This document shows positions 1-7,666 of a stretch of 61,037 bases of DNA, piece after piece. Location: positions 1 through 61,037 of the forward strand of contig CALMMC010000149.1 in assembly GCA_937868205.1 (NCBI GenBank), written 5' to 3'. Every line of letters begins with the position of its first letter. The first letter of the stretch is position 1. The notes below the pieces were generated by a model. It ran no database searches and was not told the DNA's origin. It was given only the letters and a program-made list of their open reading frames with translations. The translations under genes were made by a program, and so were the position numbers. This stretch comes from JAAZPG01 sp012797375 (GTDB taxonomy: Bacteria > Acidobacteriota > Aminicenantia > Aminicenantales > UBA4085).

Positions 1-65
1 AAGCAGAAGACGGCATACGAGATGCTCAGGAGTCTCGTGGGCCCGGAGATGTGTATAAGAGACAG
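1..65 (+). other. Nextera i7 sequencing adapter (artefact)
   Basis: Bases 1-23 match the Illumina P7 flow-cell sequence lacking its first C. Bases 24-31 (GCTCAGGA) are an 8-base index, the reverse complement of Nextera index N704. Bases 32-65 are the i7 transposon arm ending in AGATGTGTATAAGAGACAG, with one substitution (GGGCCCGG for GGGCTCGG). This is untrimmed library sequence at a contig end, so genomic sequence starts at base 66. Confidence 0.98.
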
Positions 66-561
66 CCGCTGTTCAAATCCCGCCCTTCGACCGATTATGC
101 CTCCACAAGGAAAACGACGGAGCATACCGGTATTTCATTTTCGAGACGCCGGAAGATCCGCCGCGGAAAAATGAAGCGATGTCTCCCCGTCTGTCCGCGG
201 AGACCGTGAAAAGCGCGGAGCGAGGCCGGCGCGGGACGGGAAGTCACGCGGCTGTGTTTCCGCGCGAAACCCGCCCGGGGAATTCAGCGGACGTCCCGCG
301 GCGCCCGCAGGGAACCCGGCTCTCCGGCGGGGGGTGGAAAGATCTTTGGGCGATGCAGCGGGATCTCTTCTTTGGCCGCCTCTCCCCGCCGGATCGCCGG
401 CCCGCGCCGCCCGAAAAGACCGGTGAATTCGCCCGGACAGGGGAGCCCGTTCCTTCCGCTTCCGCGAATCATCCCGAGGAAACGGATTCATCCGCGGCTG
501 CATCTTATTTCCTCATAACACAATTCGTTTTATTATTCGCGCGACAGTGAGACGATCCGAA
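66..561. other. Stretch without a recognisable gene
   Basis: Open frames on both strands (for example about 179-550 plus and 135-503 minus) give Arg/Pro-rich, low-complexity translations that match no family I know and have no convincing ribosome-binding site. I see no gene here. Because the contig begins at base 66, the first bases could be the tail of a truncated feature. Confidence 0.5.
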
Positions 562-590
562 TTGACACACCGTCTTAATCCATGTATATA
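562..590 (+). promoter_or_regulatory. Sigma-70-type promoter of pal
   Basis: TTGACA at 562-567 and TATATA at 585-590, with a 17-base spacer. The predicted transcript starts near 597, giving a leader of about 56 bases before the pal start codon. It rules out translation from an in-frame codon at 596. Confidence 0.75.
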
Positions 591-652
591 GGGGATTGGC
601 GGGGGACGATTTCATCGTGCCCTCAACGATCACACTGACAAAGGAGGACTCA

Positions 653-1210
653 ATGAAAAAAACAATCGTTTTGGCCCTTGTCTGTCTCCTTGCCATTTCC
701 CTAGGCTTGGGAGTTTCCTGCAAAGCGAAAACAAAACCCACCCCTCCGCCTCCTCCGCAGGTCAAGGAACAGCCCGTCGTGGAGCAAGTGACGGAAACGG
801 CGCCGGCCGAAGCCGCCCCGCTTTCGGAAGAAGAGCTCTTCCTGAGAAAGACGCTCGATCAGATCAACCAGGAGCGGGCCCTGAAGAACATCCGTTTCGA
901 TTACGACAAGTATTTTGTCCGCGATGACGCGAAGGGGATTCTCGAAGCCAACGCCGCTTGGATGAAGAAATTCCAAACGGCGAAAATCCTGATCGAGGGC
1001 CACTGCGACGAGCGCGGCACCGAGGAATACAACTTGGCCCTGGGCGAAAAACGGGCCAAGAGCACGATGGATTACCTGTTGTCTCTCGGCATCCCGGCCG
1101 AGCGGATGAGGATCATTTCCTACGGCAAGAGCCAGCCGCTCGATATGGGTCACGACGAAACCGCCTGGGCGAACAACCGCCGGGCCCAGTTCCTCGTCAT
1201 CGAAAAATAA
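653..1210 (+). CDS. pal: Peptidoglycan-associated lipoprotein Pal
   Basis: A 185-residue outer-membrane lipoprotein that ties the outer membrane to peptidoglycan as part of Tol-Pal. The N-terminus is a signal peptide ending LGVSC, so Cys-23 is the likely lipidation site, although Gly at -3 of the lipobox is atypical. A Pro-rich linker follows, then an OmpA-like domain (about residues 75-185) with the Pal signatures GHCDERGTEEYN and NNRRAQF that contact diaminopimelate in this family. The start at 653 was chosen because AAGGAGG lies just upstream and the signal peptide begins there. The gene is followed after 5 bases by cpoB, the usual tol-pal order. tolQRAB are not in the window. Confidence 0.95.
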   Translation: MKKTIVLALVCLLAISLGLGVSCKAKTKPTPPPPPQVKEQPVVEQVTETAPAEAAPLSEEELFLRKTLDQINQERALKNIRFDYDKYFVRDDAKGILEANAAWMKKFQTAKILIEGHCDERGTEEYNLALGEKRAKSTMDYLLSLGIPAERMRIISYGKSQPLDMGHDETAWANNRRAQFLVIEK

Positions 1211-1215
1211 CCTTA

Positions 1216-2070
1216 ATGAAGCGTTCGTGGCCCGCCGTCCTGCTGATGGCGGGCCTTTCCCTCTCCGCCGCGGCCCAAGACCGCAGCAAGAAGGCCTATG
1301 AGCTGATGTATGAAGACATTCAGTTGCTCAAGATCCAAACTCAGCGGATCGAGAAGAAGATCGATCAAGCGGGCGCGGATCTGAAAGTACTCGGCGATAT
1401 CGTCCGCGACTTGGCCGCCCAATTCAAGGATTTCCGGATTTTCCAAGCCCGGAATCAAGAGGGATGGAGCGAAATCCCCGGCCAGGTGCGGAGCATCCAG
1501 GAACAGCTGGCCCAGATCGAAAACCGCCTTCTTCAACTGGCTGCCGATCTCGAGTCCGCCAAAACGCCGGCGGGGGAGACGACGGCCGCTCCGGAGGCGG
1601 GGGGAAAGCCCAAGCCCGAGGAAAAAGCCGGAGCGGCCCGAAAGCCGGCGGCGGAGCCGCCGGCCGCGACCGTCCCTCCGTCCGGCCTCTCCGCCCAGGA
1701 AGCCTATCAGGCGGCGATGGCTGATTTCAGCAAAGGGAACCTCGACTTGGCCGTGGACGGCTTCGCCCTCTATCGCGAACAATTCGGCGCCAGCCCGTTG
1801 GCCGACAACGCCCTCTACATGATCGGCGAATGCCGGTTCAGCCAGAGAAAATTTCCAGCCGCCATCGAGGCCTTCGATGACTTGATCCTGACGTATCCCA
1901 TGAGCGACAAGATCGCCGCGGCTTATCTCAAGAAGGGATTCGCCCTGGCCGAAATGAAAAAGAAAACCGAGGCCCTCGCCGTCCTCCGTCTGCTTCTTTC
2001 AAAATATCCCCTCGAGGAGGAAGCCCGGCAGGCTCAGCAAAAAATCAAGGAACTGCAGGAAGCCCCATGA
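1216..2070 (+). CDS. cpoB: Tol-Pal system protein CpoB/YbgF-like
   Basis: A 284-residue periplasmic protein with an N-terminal signal peptide (ends near AAAQ, residue 20). An alpha-helical coiled-coil segment follows (about 25-125), then a Pro/Ala/Lys-rich linker, then C-terminal TPR repeats (about 165-284; repeated A-x-Y motifs such as QEAYQAAMADFSKGN). This is the CpoB/YbgF architecture: the coiled coil trimerises and the TPRs couple Tol activity to peptidoglycan synthesis. It starts 5 bases after pal and its stop overlaps the ssb start (ATGA), so the three genes are probably co-transcribed. The open frame extends upstream into pal, but the start at 1216 is the only one that gives a signal peptide. 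Confidence 0.9.
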   Translation: MKRSWPAVLLMAGLSLSAAAQDRSKKAYELMYEDIQLLKIQTQRIEKKIDQAGADLKVLGDIVRDLAAQFKDFRIFQARNQEGWSEIPGQVRSIQEQLAQIENRLLQLAADLESAKTPAGETTAAPEAGGKPKPEEKAGAARKPAAEPPAATVPPSGLSAQEAYQAAMADFSKGNLDLAVDGFALYREQFGASPLADNALYMIGECRFSQRKFPAAIEAFDDLILTYPMSDKIAAAYLKKGFALAEMKKKTEALAVLRLLLSKYPLEEEARQAQQKIKELQEAP

Positions 2071-2540
2071 GAGACGTCAACAGCTTGAACAAGGTCATCC
2101 TGATCGGACGGATCGGGCAGAGGCCGGAATTGCGGCACTTCCCCCAAAGCGACCGGGCGTTGGCCCGTTTCACCCTGGCGACCAACGAACGCTCGTTCAA
2201 TCCCCAAACCAGCCAAGCGTCGATCCGGACCGAATGGCATTCCATCGTGGCCTGGGCGAAGCTGGCCGAATTCTGCGACCGATTCCTGGAAGTCGGCAAA
2301 CAGATCCTGGTCGAGGGCAAGATCCGGACGCGGTCCTGGCAGGACCGCGACGGCAACAAGCGCAAAACAACCGAAATCGAGGCGTTCAACATCGTCCTCC
2401 TCGGCCCCCGCGACGCCCAGCCGCGCGGGACTGAAATCGATACGCCCTACCGGGAGCCGCGTCCGGACGCCCCCTCGCCCGATTTTCCCTCCGATGAAGA
2501 GCCGCCGGCTTCCCTCGGCGAGGACGATGTCCCCTTCTGA
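2067..2540 (+). CDS. ssb: Single-stranded DNA-binding protein Ssb
   Basis: A 157-residue protein with an N-terminal OB fold (about 1-110; starts with SLNKVILIGRIG and contains TEWHSIVAWAKLAEF). A Pro-rich disordered linker leads to the acidic tip EDDVPF, the tail that recruits RecO, PriA and other SSB partners. Its ATG overlaps the cpoB stop codon by four bases, and its 3' end overlaps the cupin gene by 14 bases, so it is translationally coupled on both sides. Linkage of ssb to tol-pal genes is unusual compared with the enterobacterial uvrA-ssb arrangement. Confidence 0.95.
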   Translation: MRDVNSLNKVILIGRIGQRPELRHFPQSDRALARFTLATNERSFNPQTSQASIRTEWHSIVAWAKLAEFCDRFLEVGKQILVEGKIRTRSWQDRDGNKRKTTEIEAFNIVLLGPRDAQPRGTEIDTPYREPRPDAPSPDFPSDEEPPASLGEDDVPF

Positions 2541-2904
2541 GGACGAGCGGAATTTCCGCTCCCGGATCATCGAGGATCACCGCCCGTGGGGGAAGTTCCG
2601 GGCGTTTCCCCATGAACAGGCCGGAAGCATCAAGATCATCACGGTCAACCCGGGAGGCTCCCTATCCCTCCAATCCCACCGCCGGAGGGCGGAGTTCTGG
2701 GTGGCCCTCGACGAGGGACTCGAGGTGACGGTGGGCGACCGGGTGTGGCGGCCCGCGGCCGACGAGGAAATCTACATCCCGCGGGAAGCCCGGCACCGCG
2801 TCCGCGGCGTCGGGCCCCGGCCCGCCCGAATCATGGAGATCTGGCTGGGCGATTCCGACGAAAACGATATCGTCCGCTACGAAGACGTTTACGGGCGCAA
2901 ATAG
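2527..2904 (+). CDS. Cupin, type II mannose-6-phosphate isomerase-like
   Basis: A 125-residue single-domain cupin. The opening motif RPWGKFRAF and the block GGSLSLQSHRRRAEFWV...VTVGD match the C-terminal phosphomannose isomerase domain of ManC/AlgA-type enzymes, without the guanylyltransferase domain. Free-standing versions are usually annotated as phosphomannose isomerase or cupin; metal binding by His in QSH and Glu in EFW is expected from the family. The start at 2527 overlaps ssb by 14 bases; an upstream in-frame ATG at 2494 would overlap it more. It could instead be a cupin with another sugar-phosphate role. Its 3' end overlaps the convergent gene by 16 bases. Confidence 0.75.
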   Translation: MSPSEDERNFRSRIIEDHRPWGKFRAFPHEQAGSIKIITVNPGGSLSLQSHRRRAEFWVALDEGLEVTVGDRVWRPAADEEIYIPREARHRVRGVGPRPARIMEIWLGDSDENDIVRYEDVYGRK

Positions 2905-3200
2905 GCGGAATCGACGACCGGGGTCGTCAGCCCGGTGAACGCCGGAACGCCGAAGACGATGACATAAATCCCGGCCGCCAGGCCTCCGACGACCACGATC
3001 CAGCCCAACACATTGTTGATTTTCGCCATGACAAGGAGGATGGCGTAATGCCCGTGGTGGGACTTGCCCTCCTCCTTCCGCGTGTTGAGCGCGATCTCGC
3101 GGACGGCCAAGAGGATCTGGCCGAAGGCGACGATCGAAAATCCGATCACGAAAGCCCATAGGCAAACGGCCAGCCCGACCAAAAGACGGCTGAATTCCAT
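2889..3200 (-). CDS. Small two-helix membrane protein, unknown
   Basis: A 103-residue protein with a hydrophobic helix at about 5-32, a polar Lys/His-rich loop (TRKEEGKSHHGHY) and a second hydrophobic region at about 50-90. It has an unambiguous AGGAGGAGGG ribosome-binding site just before the ATG at 3200. It lies 59 bases downstream of ptsI in the same direction and may be the last gene of that operon. I do not recognise the family. Resemblance to small MotA/TolQ-like or DUF-type inner-membrane proteins is too vague to name a function. Confidence 0.65.
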   Translation of the reverse strand: MEFSRLLVGLAVCLWAFVIGFSIVAFGQILLAVREIALNTRKEEGKSHHGHYAILLVMAKINNVLGWIVVVGGLAAGIYVIVFGVPAFTGLTTPVVDSAYLRP

Positions 3201-3259
3201 GACGTCCCTCCTCCTCCGGGGGAGCCGCCGGCGACGCCCCCATTTCCTGCCGCCGCCCG

Positions 3260-5029
3260 TCAGGATGACGGGCTCGTCATCAAGAACGCATCGGGATACT
3301 TAAAGAGGAGCTTTTCGATGATGAATTCCTCGACTTCCTGGGCCGAGCGCAGATTCATCGCCTTCTGAACCACCCGCCGGACAACCCGGACTTCCACCGC
3401 CCGCAGCGCTTTCTTAATCCGCGGGATGAAAATCGGATTCATGCTGAACGTCCGCAGACCGAGACCGAGAAGGACGACGGCGGCGAGGGGATCGGCGGCC
3501 ATCTCTCCGCAGAGGGCGACGTCTTTTCCCTGGCAGTCGGCCGAGACGATGACATGCTTTAAAAGACGCAAGGCTGCGGGGTGGAGAGGCTTGTAGAGGT
3601 AGGAAACGTATTCGTTGGACCGGTCCACGGCCAGGAAATACTGGAGCAGGTCGTTGGTCCCGATGCTGAAGAAGTCCACTTCCCGGGCCAGCAGATCGGC
3701 GATGGCCGCCGCGGCCGGGACTTCTATCATGATCCCGAGGGGGACGTCGGGATCGAAGCCGAGACCCTGGGCGGCCAGCTCCTCCCGGGCTTCGCGGAAC
3801 AGAACGCGGATTTCGCCGATCTCCTCCATTTCCGTGATCATCGGGATGATGACCCGGACATTTTTCCGGACGGAAGCCCGGAGGATGGCTCGGATCTGAA
3901 CCCGGAACAATTCGCGGTTTTGGAGCGAGAACCGGATCGCCCGCAGCCCCAAAGCCGGATTCGGCTCGGCCTCGATTTTCAGCTGGGGAAGAGTCTTCTC
4001 CCCGCCGATGTCAATCGTCCGGATATAAACCGGGCGGGGAAAAGCGTCCCGCGCCAGCCGGTCGTAGATGGCGAAATGCTCCTCCTCGGTGGGCAGGGTC
4101 GCGCGTTGGAGGTAGATGAACTCGGAGCGGAACAGCCCCACGCCCTCGGCCCCGTAGGACAGGGCGTGACCCACTTCCTCGGGCAGCTCGATGTTGGCCA
4201 TCGGGACGAACCGGATTCCGTCAAGGGTGACCGGGGTCCAGGTCGCAATCCGGCGGAGTTCCTTGCGGTAGGCTTCATACTTGGCCTTCTTGCTCTGGAA
4301 CTCCCTCCGGATCATCAGCGGCGGATTGACGATGACCTCGCCGTCCGTGCCGTCGACGATCAGCTCGTCGCCGGCGCTGACTTGCTGGGTGATGTCGCGG
4401 AGGCCGACGACCGTCGGGATGTCCAGGGAACGGGCCAGGATCGCGGCATGGGAGGTGGGGCCGCCCATGTCCAGGACCACGGCCAGGACGCCGCCCTGGC
4501 TGAGGCGGATGGCGGCTTCCGAGGGCAGGAGGTCGTGGGCGACGAGGATTTTCCCCCGCAGGTCGTCGGAGACGGACAATTTTTCGCCGGCGTCCAAGTT
4601 GCGGTAAATGCGGGTCAGGACGTCGGTCACGTCCGCCTTCCGCTGCCGGATGTATTCGTCGGCGATCGCGTCAAAGACACGACGGTAATACTCATGAACC
4701 TCGCTCAGGGCCGATTCCGTCCGGATGTTTTCCTCCCGGATCAGGCGTTCCAATCCGGAGGTGAGCGCCGGATCCTGGAGAATCAGCAGGTGGGCTTCGA
4801 AAATGAACGCATGTTCGTCGCCGGCCATCGCCCGGACCTGGTCCTTGATCGTCGTGATTTCATCGCCCGTCCGCCGGAGGGCCTCGTTCAAGCGCTCGAT
4901 CTCATCGGCGACGCGATACGGGGGGATATACACCTTCCGGCTGGAAAACAGGGTCCGGTCGGCCAGGACCACCGGCCCCATGACGATCCCGGGGGAGACG
5001 CCGATTCCCCGCAGGCGCAAGTAATCCAT
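3260..5029 (-). CDS. ptsI: Phosphoenolpyruvate-protein phosphotransferase (PTS enzyme I)
   Basis: A full-length 589-residue Enzyme I. It transfers phosphate from PEP to HPr. The phosphohistidine motif GGPTSHAAILARS places the active-site His at residue 194. The C-terminal TIM-barrel motifs are present: GLFRSEFIYLQR, IRTIDIGGEKTLP, MIEVPAA, FSIGTNDLLQY and CGEMAA. It is the distal enzyme gene of a run that also encodes HPr (14 bases upstream), EIIA-Man, RapZ and HPr kinase. With no EIIB or EIIC permease in the window, the relay looks regulatory rather than a sugar transporter, though permease genes could lie elsewhere. Confidence 0.96.
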   Translation of the reverse strand: MDYLRLRGIGVSPGIVMGPVVLADRTLFSSRKVYIPPYRVADEIERLNEALRRTGDEITTIKDQVRAMAGDEHAFIFEAHLLILQDPALTSGLERLIREENIRTESALSEVHEYYRRVFDAIADEYIRQRKADVTDVLTRIYRNLDAGEKLSVSDDLRGKILVAHDLLPSEAAIRLSQGGVLAVVLDMGGPTSHAAILARSLDIPTVVGLRDITQQVSAGDELIVDGTDGEVIVNPPLMIRREFQSKKAKYEAYRKELRRIATWTPVTLDGIRFVPMANIELPEEVGHALSYGAEGVGLFRSEFIYLQRATLPTEEEHFAIYDRLARDAFPRPVYIRTIDIGGEKTLPQLKIEAEPNPALGLRAIRFSLQNRELFRVQIRAILRASVRKNVRVIIPMITEMEEIGEIRVLFREAREELAAQGLGFDPDVPLGIMIEVPAAAAIADLLAREVDFFSIGTNDLLQYFLAVDRSNEYVSYLYKPLHPAALRLLKHVIVSADCQGKDVALCGEMAADPLAAVVLLGLGLRTFSMNPIFIPRIKKALRAVEVRVVRRVVQKAMNLRSAQEVEEFIIEKLLFKYPDAFLMTSPSS

Positions 5030-5043
5030 ACGCGGTTCTCCGG

Positions 5044-5313
5044 CTACTCTTTCTCGCCGAACCGGCCGTCGATCAGATCGACGATGGCCTTCAAGGCCGC
5101 CGCCTCGTCGTCCCCGTTGAGGCGCAGGGTGATTTCCGTCCCCTGGGTCGCGGCCAGGGTCAAAATGCCGAGGATGCTCTTGCCGTCCACGTCGCTTCCG
5201 TCCTTCTCGATCCGGACGTCGGCCGTGAACCGGTTGGCCAGGTTGACGAACTTGACCGCCGCCCGGGCGTGAAGTCCGAGGCGGTTCTTGATGCGGACGA
5301 CATGCTCGATCAT
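5044..5313 (-). CDS. ptsH: Phosphocarrier protein HPr
   Basis: An 89-residue HPr. The catalytic His-15 sits in RLGLHARAA, and the regulatory Ser-46 sits in DGKSILGIL, the site phosphorylated by HPr kinase in organisms that have HPrK. Both sites are at their textbook positions, so this HPr can in principle receive phosphate from both EI and HPrK. The start at 5313 overlaps the end of the EIIA gene; a longer frame starting upstream reads through EIIA and gives nonsense. An HPr kinase gene lies three genes upstream in the same operon. Confidence 0.96.
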   Translation of the reverse strand: MIEHVVRIKNRLGLHARAAVKFVNLANRFTADVRIEKDGSDVDGKSILGILTLAATQGTEITLRLNGDDEAAALKAIVDLIDGRFGEKE

Positions 5314-5314
5314 C

Positions 5315-5722
5315 TCAGGATTTTTTCCCGTCCAGGATGGCGCTAGCCAGGTGGATGTTCTTCCGGCCCTGCTCGACGACCTTCCGGGCCACGTCGCGCA
5401 GGGACATTCCACGCTGGAGGGAAATGAACTTGATCAGCATCGGCAGGTTGGCCCCGGTGATGATTTCGACGCTTCCGTCCTTCTGGAAGGTGAAGCTGAG
5501 ATTGGAGGGAGTGCCGCCGAACATGTCGGTGAAAATGACCACGCCGTTTTTCTGATCGACCCGCTTTAGGCTGGAGGCGATTTTCTTCTTCGATTCCTCG
5601 ACATCATCGTACCAGCCGATGGAAATCGCCTCGATGTTGGCCGTTTCCCCGAGGATGATCGTCAGCACGTTGAGGAGCTCCTCCCCCAACTTTCCGTGCA
5701 TGACGATGAGGCCGCCGATCAT
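5315..5722 (-). CDS. PTS EIIA component, mannose family
   Basis: A 135-residue EIIA-Man domain. It begins MIGGLIVMHGKLGEELLN, so the phosphorylatable His is residue 9, and it carries the DMFGGTPSNLS motif typical of the family. In the enterobacterial rpoN operon the equivalent gene is ptsN (EIIA-Ntr, a different fold); here an EIIA-Man occupies that slot. Its start overlaps the rapZ stop by four bases. With no cognate EIIB/C/D nearby, a sensory or regulatory phosphate acceptor is the likely role. Confidence 0.9.
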   Translation of the reverse strand: MIGGLIVMHGKLGEELLNVLTIILGETANIEAISIGWYDDVEESKKKIASSLKRVDQKNGVVIFTDMFGGTPSNLSFTFQKDGSVEIITGANLPMLIKFISLQRGMSLRDVARKVVEQGRKNIHLASAILDGKKS

Positions 5723-6582
5723 TTGGCAATATCCCGGTGAAAAACCTTTATATCATATTTCCGGCCGCGAAGGACATCCCGGAGGGCGGCGGCGATGACG
5801 ACGGAACGGTGGTATCCGCCGGTGCAGCCGACGCCGATGACGAGCTGGCTCTTGCCCTCGGCCTCGAAACGAGGGAGGAGAAAATTCAGGAACCGGCCCA
5901 GCTCGGCCAGGAAATCCTTGGTTTCGGGCCGCCGGAGGACGAATTCACGGACCCGGGCGTTCGTCCCCGGCTTCTCCCGGAGATCGTCCTCATAGAACGG
6001 ATTGGGGAGAAACCGGGCGTCGAACACCAGGTCGGCGTCCAGGGGAATGCCGTGCTTGTAGCCGAAGCTGATGATCCGGATGATGAACGGCTGCTTGTCG
6101 GCCCGGAAAAAACGCCGGGAGAGAACGTCGCGAAGCTGGGCGCTGGTCATCGACGACGTGTTGATGACGTCGTCGGCCAGCTCGATGATGGAGGCGAGCC
6201 GCTTGCGCTCCAGCCGGACGGCGTCCAGGACCGAACGACCGCGGGCCAACGGATGCGGACGCCGGCTTTCGCTGAAACGCTGAACGATGGCTCCGTCGGT
6301 GGCGTCGAAAAAGAGAAGCCGGGCTCCCTGAATTTTCTTGATTTTCGCCCATTCTTTGGGAAAATCAGTCAGGAACCCGGGCTCGCGTATATCCATGACC
6401 AGGGCGACGCGCTCCAGAACCTCCGACTTCCGCCGCCGGAGGTCGACAAACGAGGGGATGAGCTTGGCCGGCAAATTGTCGACACAGAAAAAGCCCAGGT
6501 CCTCGAGAAACCGGCTGGCGACCGTCTTTCCCGAACCGGAGAGGCCCGTGATGATCAGGAAGCGGCTGGGTCGATGGGTCAT
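5719..6582 (-). CDS. rapZ: RNase adapter / nucleotide-binding protein RapZ (YvcJ family)
   Basis: A 287-residue P-loop protein. The Walker A motif GLSGSGKT is at residues 13-20, the signature FFCVDNLP follows, and the C-terminal RapZ domain holds IGCTGGYHRSV near the end. In Enterobacteria RapZ directs RNase E to the small RNA GlmZ and senses glucosamine-6-phosphate; in Firmicutes YvcJ binds nucleotides. The start at 6582 forms ATGA with the hprK stop. The open frame continues upstream into hprK but without family similarity. Linkage to rpoN and PTS genes is conserved from Proteobacteria. Confidence 0.94.
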   Translation of the reverse strand: MTHRPSRFLIITGLSGSGKTVASRFLEDLGFFCVDNLPAKLIPSFVDLRRRKSEVLERVALVMDIREPGFLTDFPKEWAKIKKIQGARLLFFDATDGAIVQRFSESRRPHPLARGRSVLDAVRLERKRLASIIELADDVINTSSMTSAQLRDVLSRRFFRADKQPFIIRIISFGYKHGIPLDADLVFDARFLPNPFYEDDLREKPGTNARVREFVLRRPETKDFLAELGRFLNFLLPRFEAEGKSQLVIGVGCTGGYHRSVVIAAALRDVLRGRKYDIKVFHRDIAK

Positions 6583-7142
6583 GGTTTGCCGGTCCTTCCC
6601 GCGGCGAACGCCCGATTCAGGCGCCGGAGCATCTGATCCGGGGCGCGGCGGCCGCGCCGGAGCAAGAGATGGGAGACGCAGGCCACCTCGATCAGGGTGG
6701 CGATGTTCCGCCCGGGGGCGACGGGGATATTGAGCTGGGGGACGCGGGTTCCAAGAATGAGGTGGTCTTCGGGAAAGCGCAGGCCCAGCCGGTCGTATTC
6801 CTTTTTCCGGCTCCACTTCTTCAACCGGATGACCAGGTCGATCGTCGATTCGCGGAGAATCGATTTCGGGCCGAAAATATACCGGACGTTGATGAGCCCC
6901 AGGCCGCGCAGCTCCATGAAATGACGGCTCAGCCGCGGGGCCCGGCCGATGATCCGCCCGTCGGCCCGGCGGCGGACTTCAACGACATCGTCCGTAATGA
7001 ACCGGTGGCCCCGGGCGATGAGTTCGATCGCGCTCTCGCTTTTTCCCACTCCGCTGTCGCCGATGATCAGCACGCCCAGGCCGAACATCCGGAGGAGCCC
7101 TCCCGAGACGACGGCCGGCGCGGCGGACCGGACGGCGTTCAT
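6579..7142 (-). CDS. hprK: HPr kinase/phosphorylase, catalytic domain only
   Basis: A 187-residue protein covering only the HPrK kinase domain. Walker A is GDSGVGKS (28-35), followed by ITDDVVEV and the HPrK signature MELRGLGLINVRYIFG. Classical HPrK/P has about 310 residues with an N-terminal domain; here that domain is absent because hpf ends four bases inside the start of this gene. Short HPrKs also occur in Alphaproteobacteria. The predicted substrate, Ser-46 of HPr, is encoded in the same operon. Whether the protein also has phosphorylase activity cannot be judged from sequence alone. Confidence 0.9.
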   Translation of the reverse strand: MNAVRSAAPAVVSGGLLRMFGLGVLIIGDSGVGKSESAIELIARGHRFITDDVVEVRRRADGRIIGRAPRLSRHFMELRGLGLINVRYIFGPKSILRESTIDLVIRLKKWSRKKEYDRLGLRFPEDHLILGTRVPQLNIPVAPGRNIATLIEVACVSHLLLRRGRRAPDQMLRRLNRAFAAGRTGKP

Positions 7143-7666
7143 TCCGGACGGACCAGGCCGAAGGTTCCGTTTTTCCGGCGGAAGAGAACCGCCCAGCGGT
7201 CTTCCTCTCCCTCCATGCGGAACATCAGAACCTCTTTTTTCCGGAGGTTGAATTCGACGACGGCATCGCCGACGGACATCGGTTTCCCGGAGAAATAATC
7301 GGCCCGGACGACACGCGGCGGAAGCCCGGCGGCGGTTTCCACGGCCGCGGCGGCGGCGGTTTCGCGCCCGCCCCGGCGTTTTTTTTCCCGGAATTTCGCC
7401 CGCTCCTTTTTCAGCTTGACGTCGAGAAGGTCGAAGGCTTCGTTCATCACCGCGGCCGCGTCGTGGCCGTCGGCCGCGACGCGGATCCGGCCCTGCTTCC
7501 CGCGGACTTGGATCTCGACCCGCTGCCGGCTTTTCTCAGCCGAGAGGACGACATCCGCCTCGGTCGCCCGGTCCAGAAAACGGGCCAGGCCGGCCAGGCG
7601 CTTCTCGGCATAGGTCTTGAGGTCGGGAGGGATCGCCGCGTGTCGAGCCGTGAAGTGGACGTTCAT
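7139..7666 (-). CDS. hpf: Ribosome hibernation promoting factor, long form
   Basis: A 175-residue long HPF. The N-terminal YfiA/RaiA domain (about 1-100; MNVHFTARHAAIPPDLKTYAEKR) binds the 30S decoding site. A low-complexity linker (AAAAAVETAAG) leads to the C-terminal dimerisation domain (RADYFSGKPMSVGDAVVEF) that joins ribosomes into 100S particles. The ATG at 7666 shares a base with the rpoN stop (TGATG); an in-frame TTG one codon upstream is less likely. Its place right after rpoN matches the enterobacterial operon, although there hpf encodes the short form. Confidence 0.94.
   Translation of the reverse strand: MNVHFTARHAAIPPDLKTYAEKRLAGLARFLDRATEADVVLSAEKSRQRVEIQVRGKQGRIRVAADGHDAAAVMNEAFDLLDVKLKKERAKFREKKRRGGRETAAAAAVETAAGLPPRVVRADYFSGKPMSVGDAVVEFNLRKKEVLMFRMEGEEDRWAVLFRRKNGTFGLVRPE

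Noticed and set aside
66..96. tRNA-like 3' end (GTTCAAATCCCGCC right after the adapter)
   Set aside because: The T-loop-like string is present, but the five bases before it (CGCTG) do not pair with CCCGC after it, and no CCA or acceptor partner can be seen because the contig begins here.
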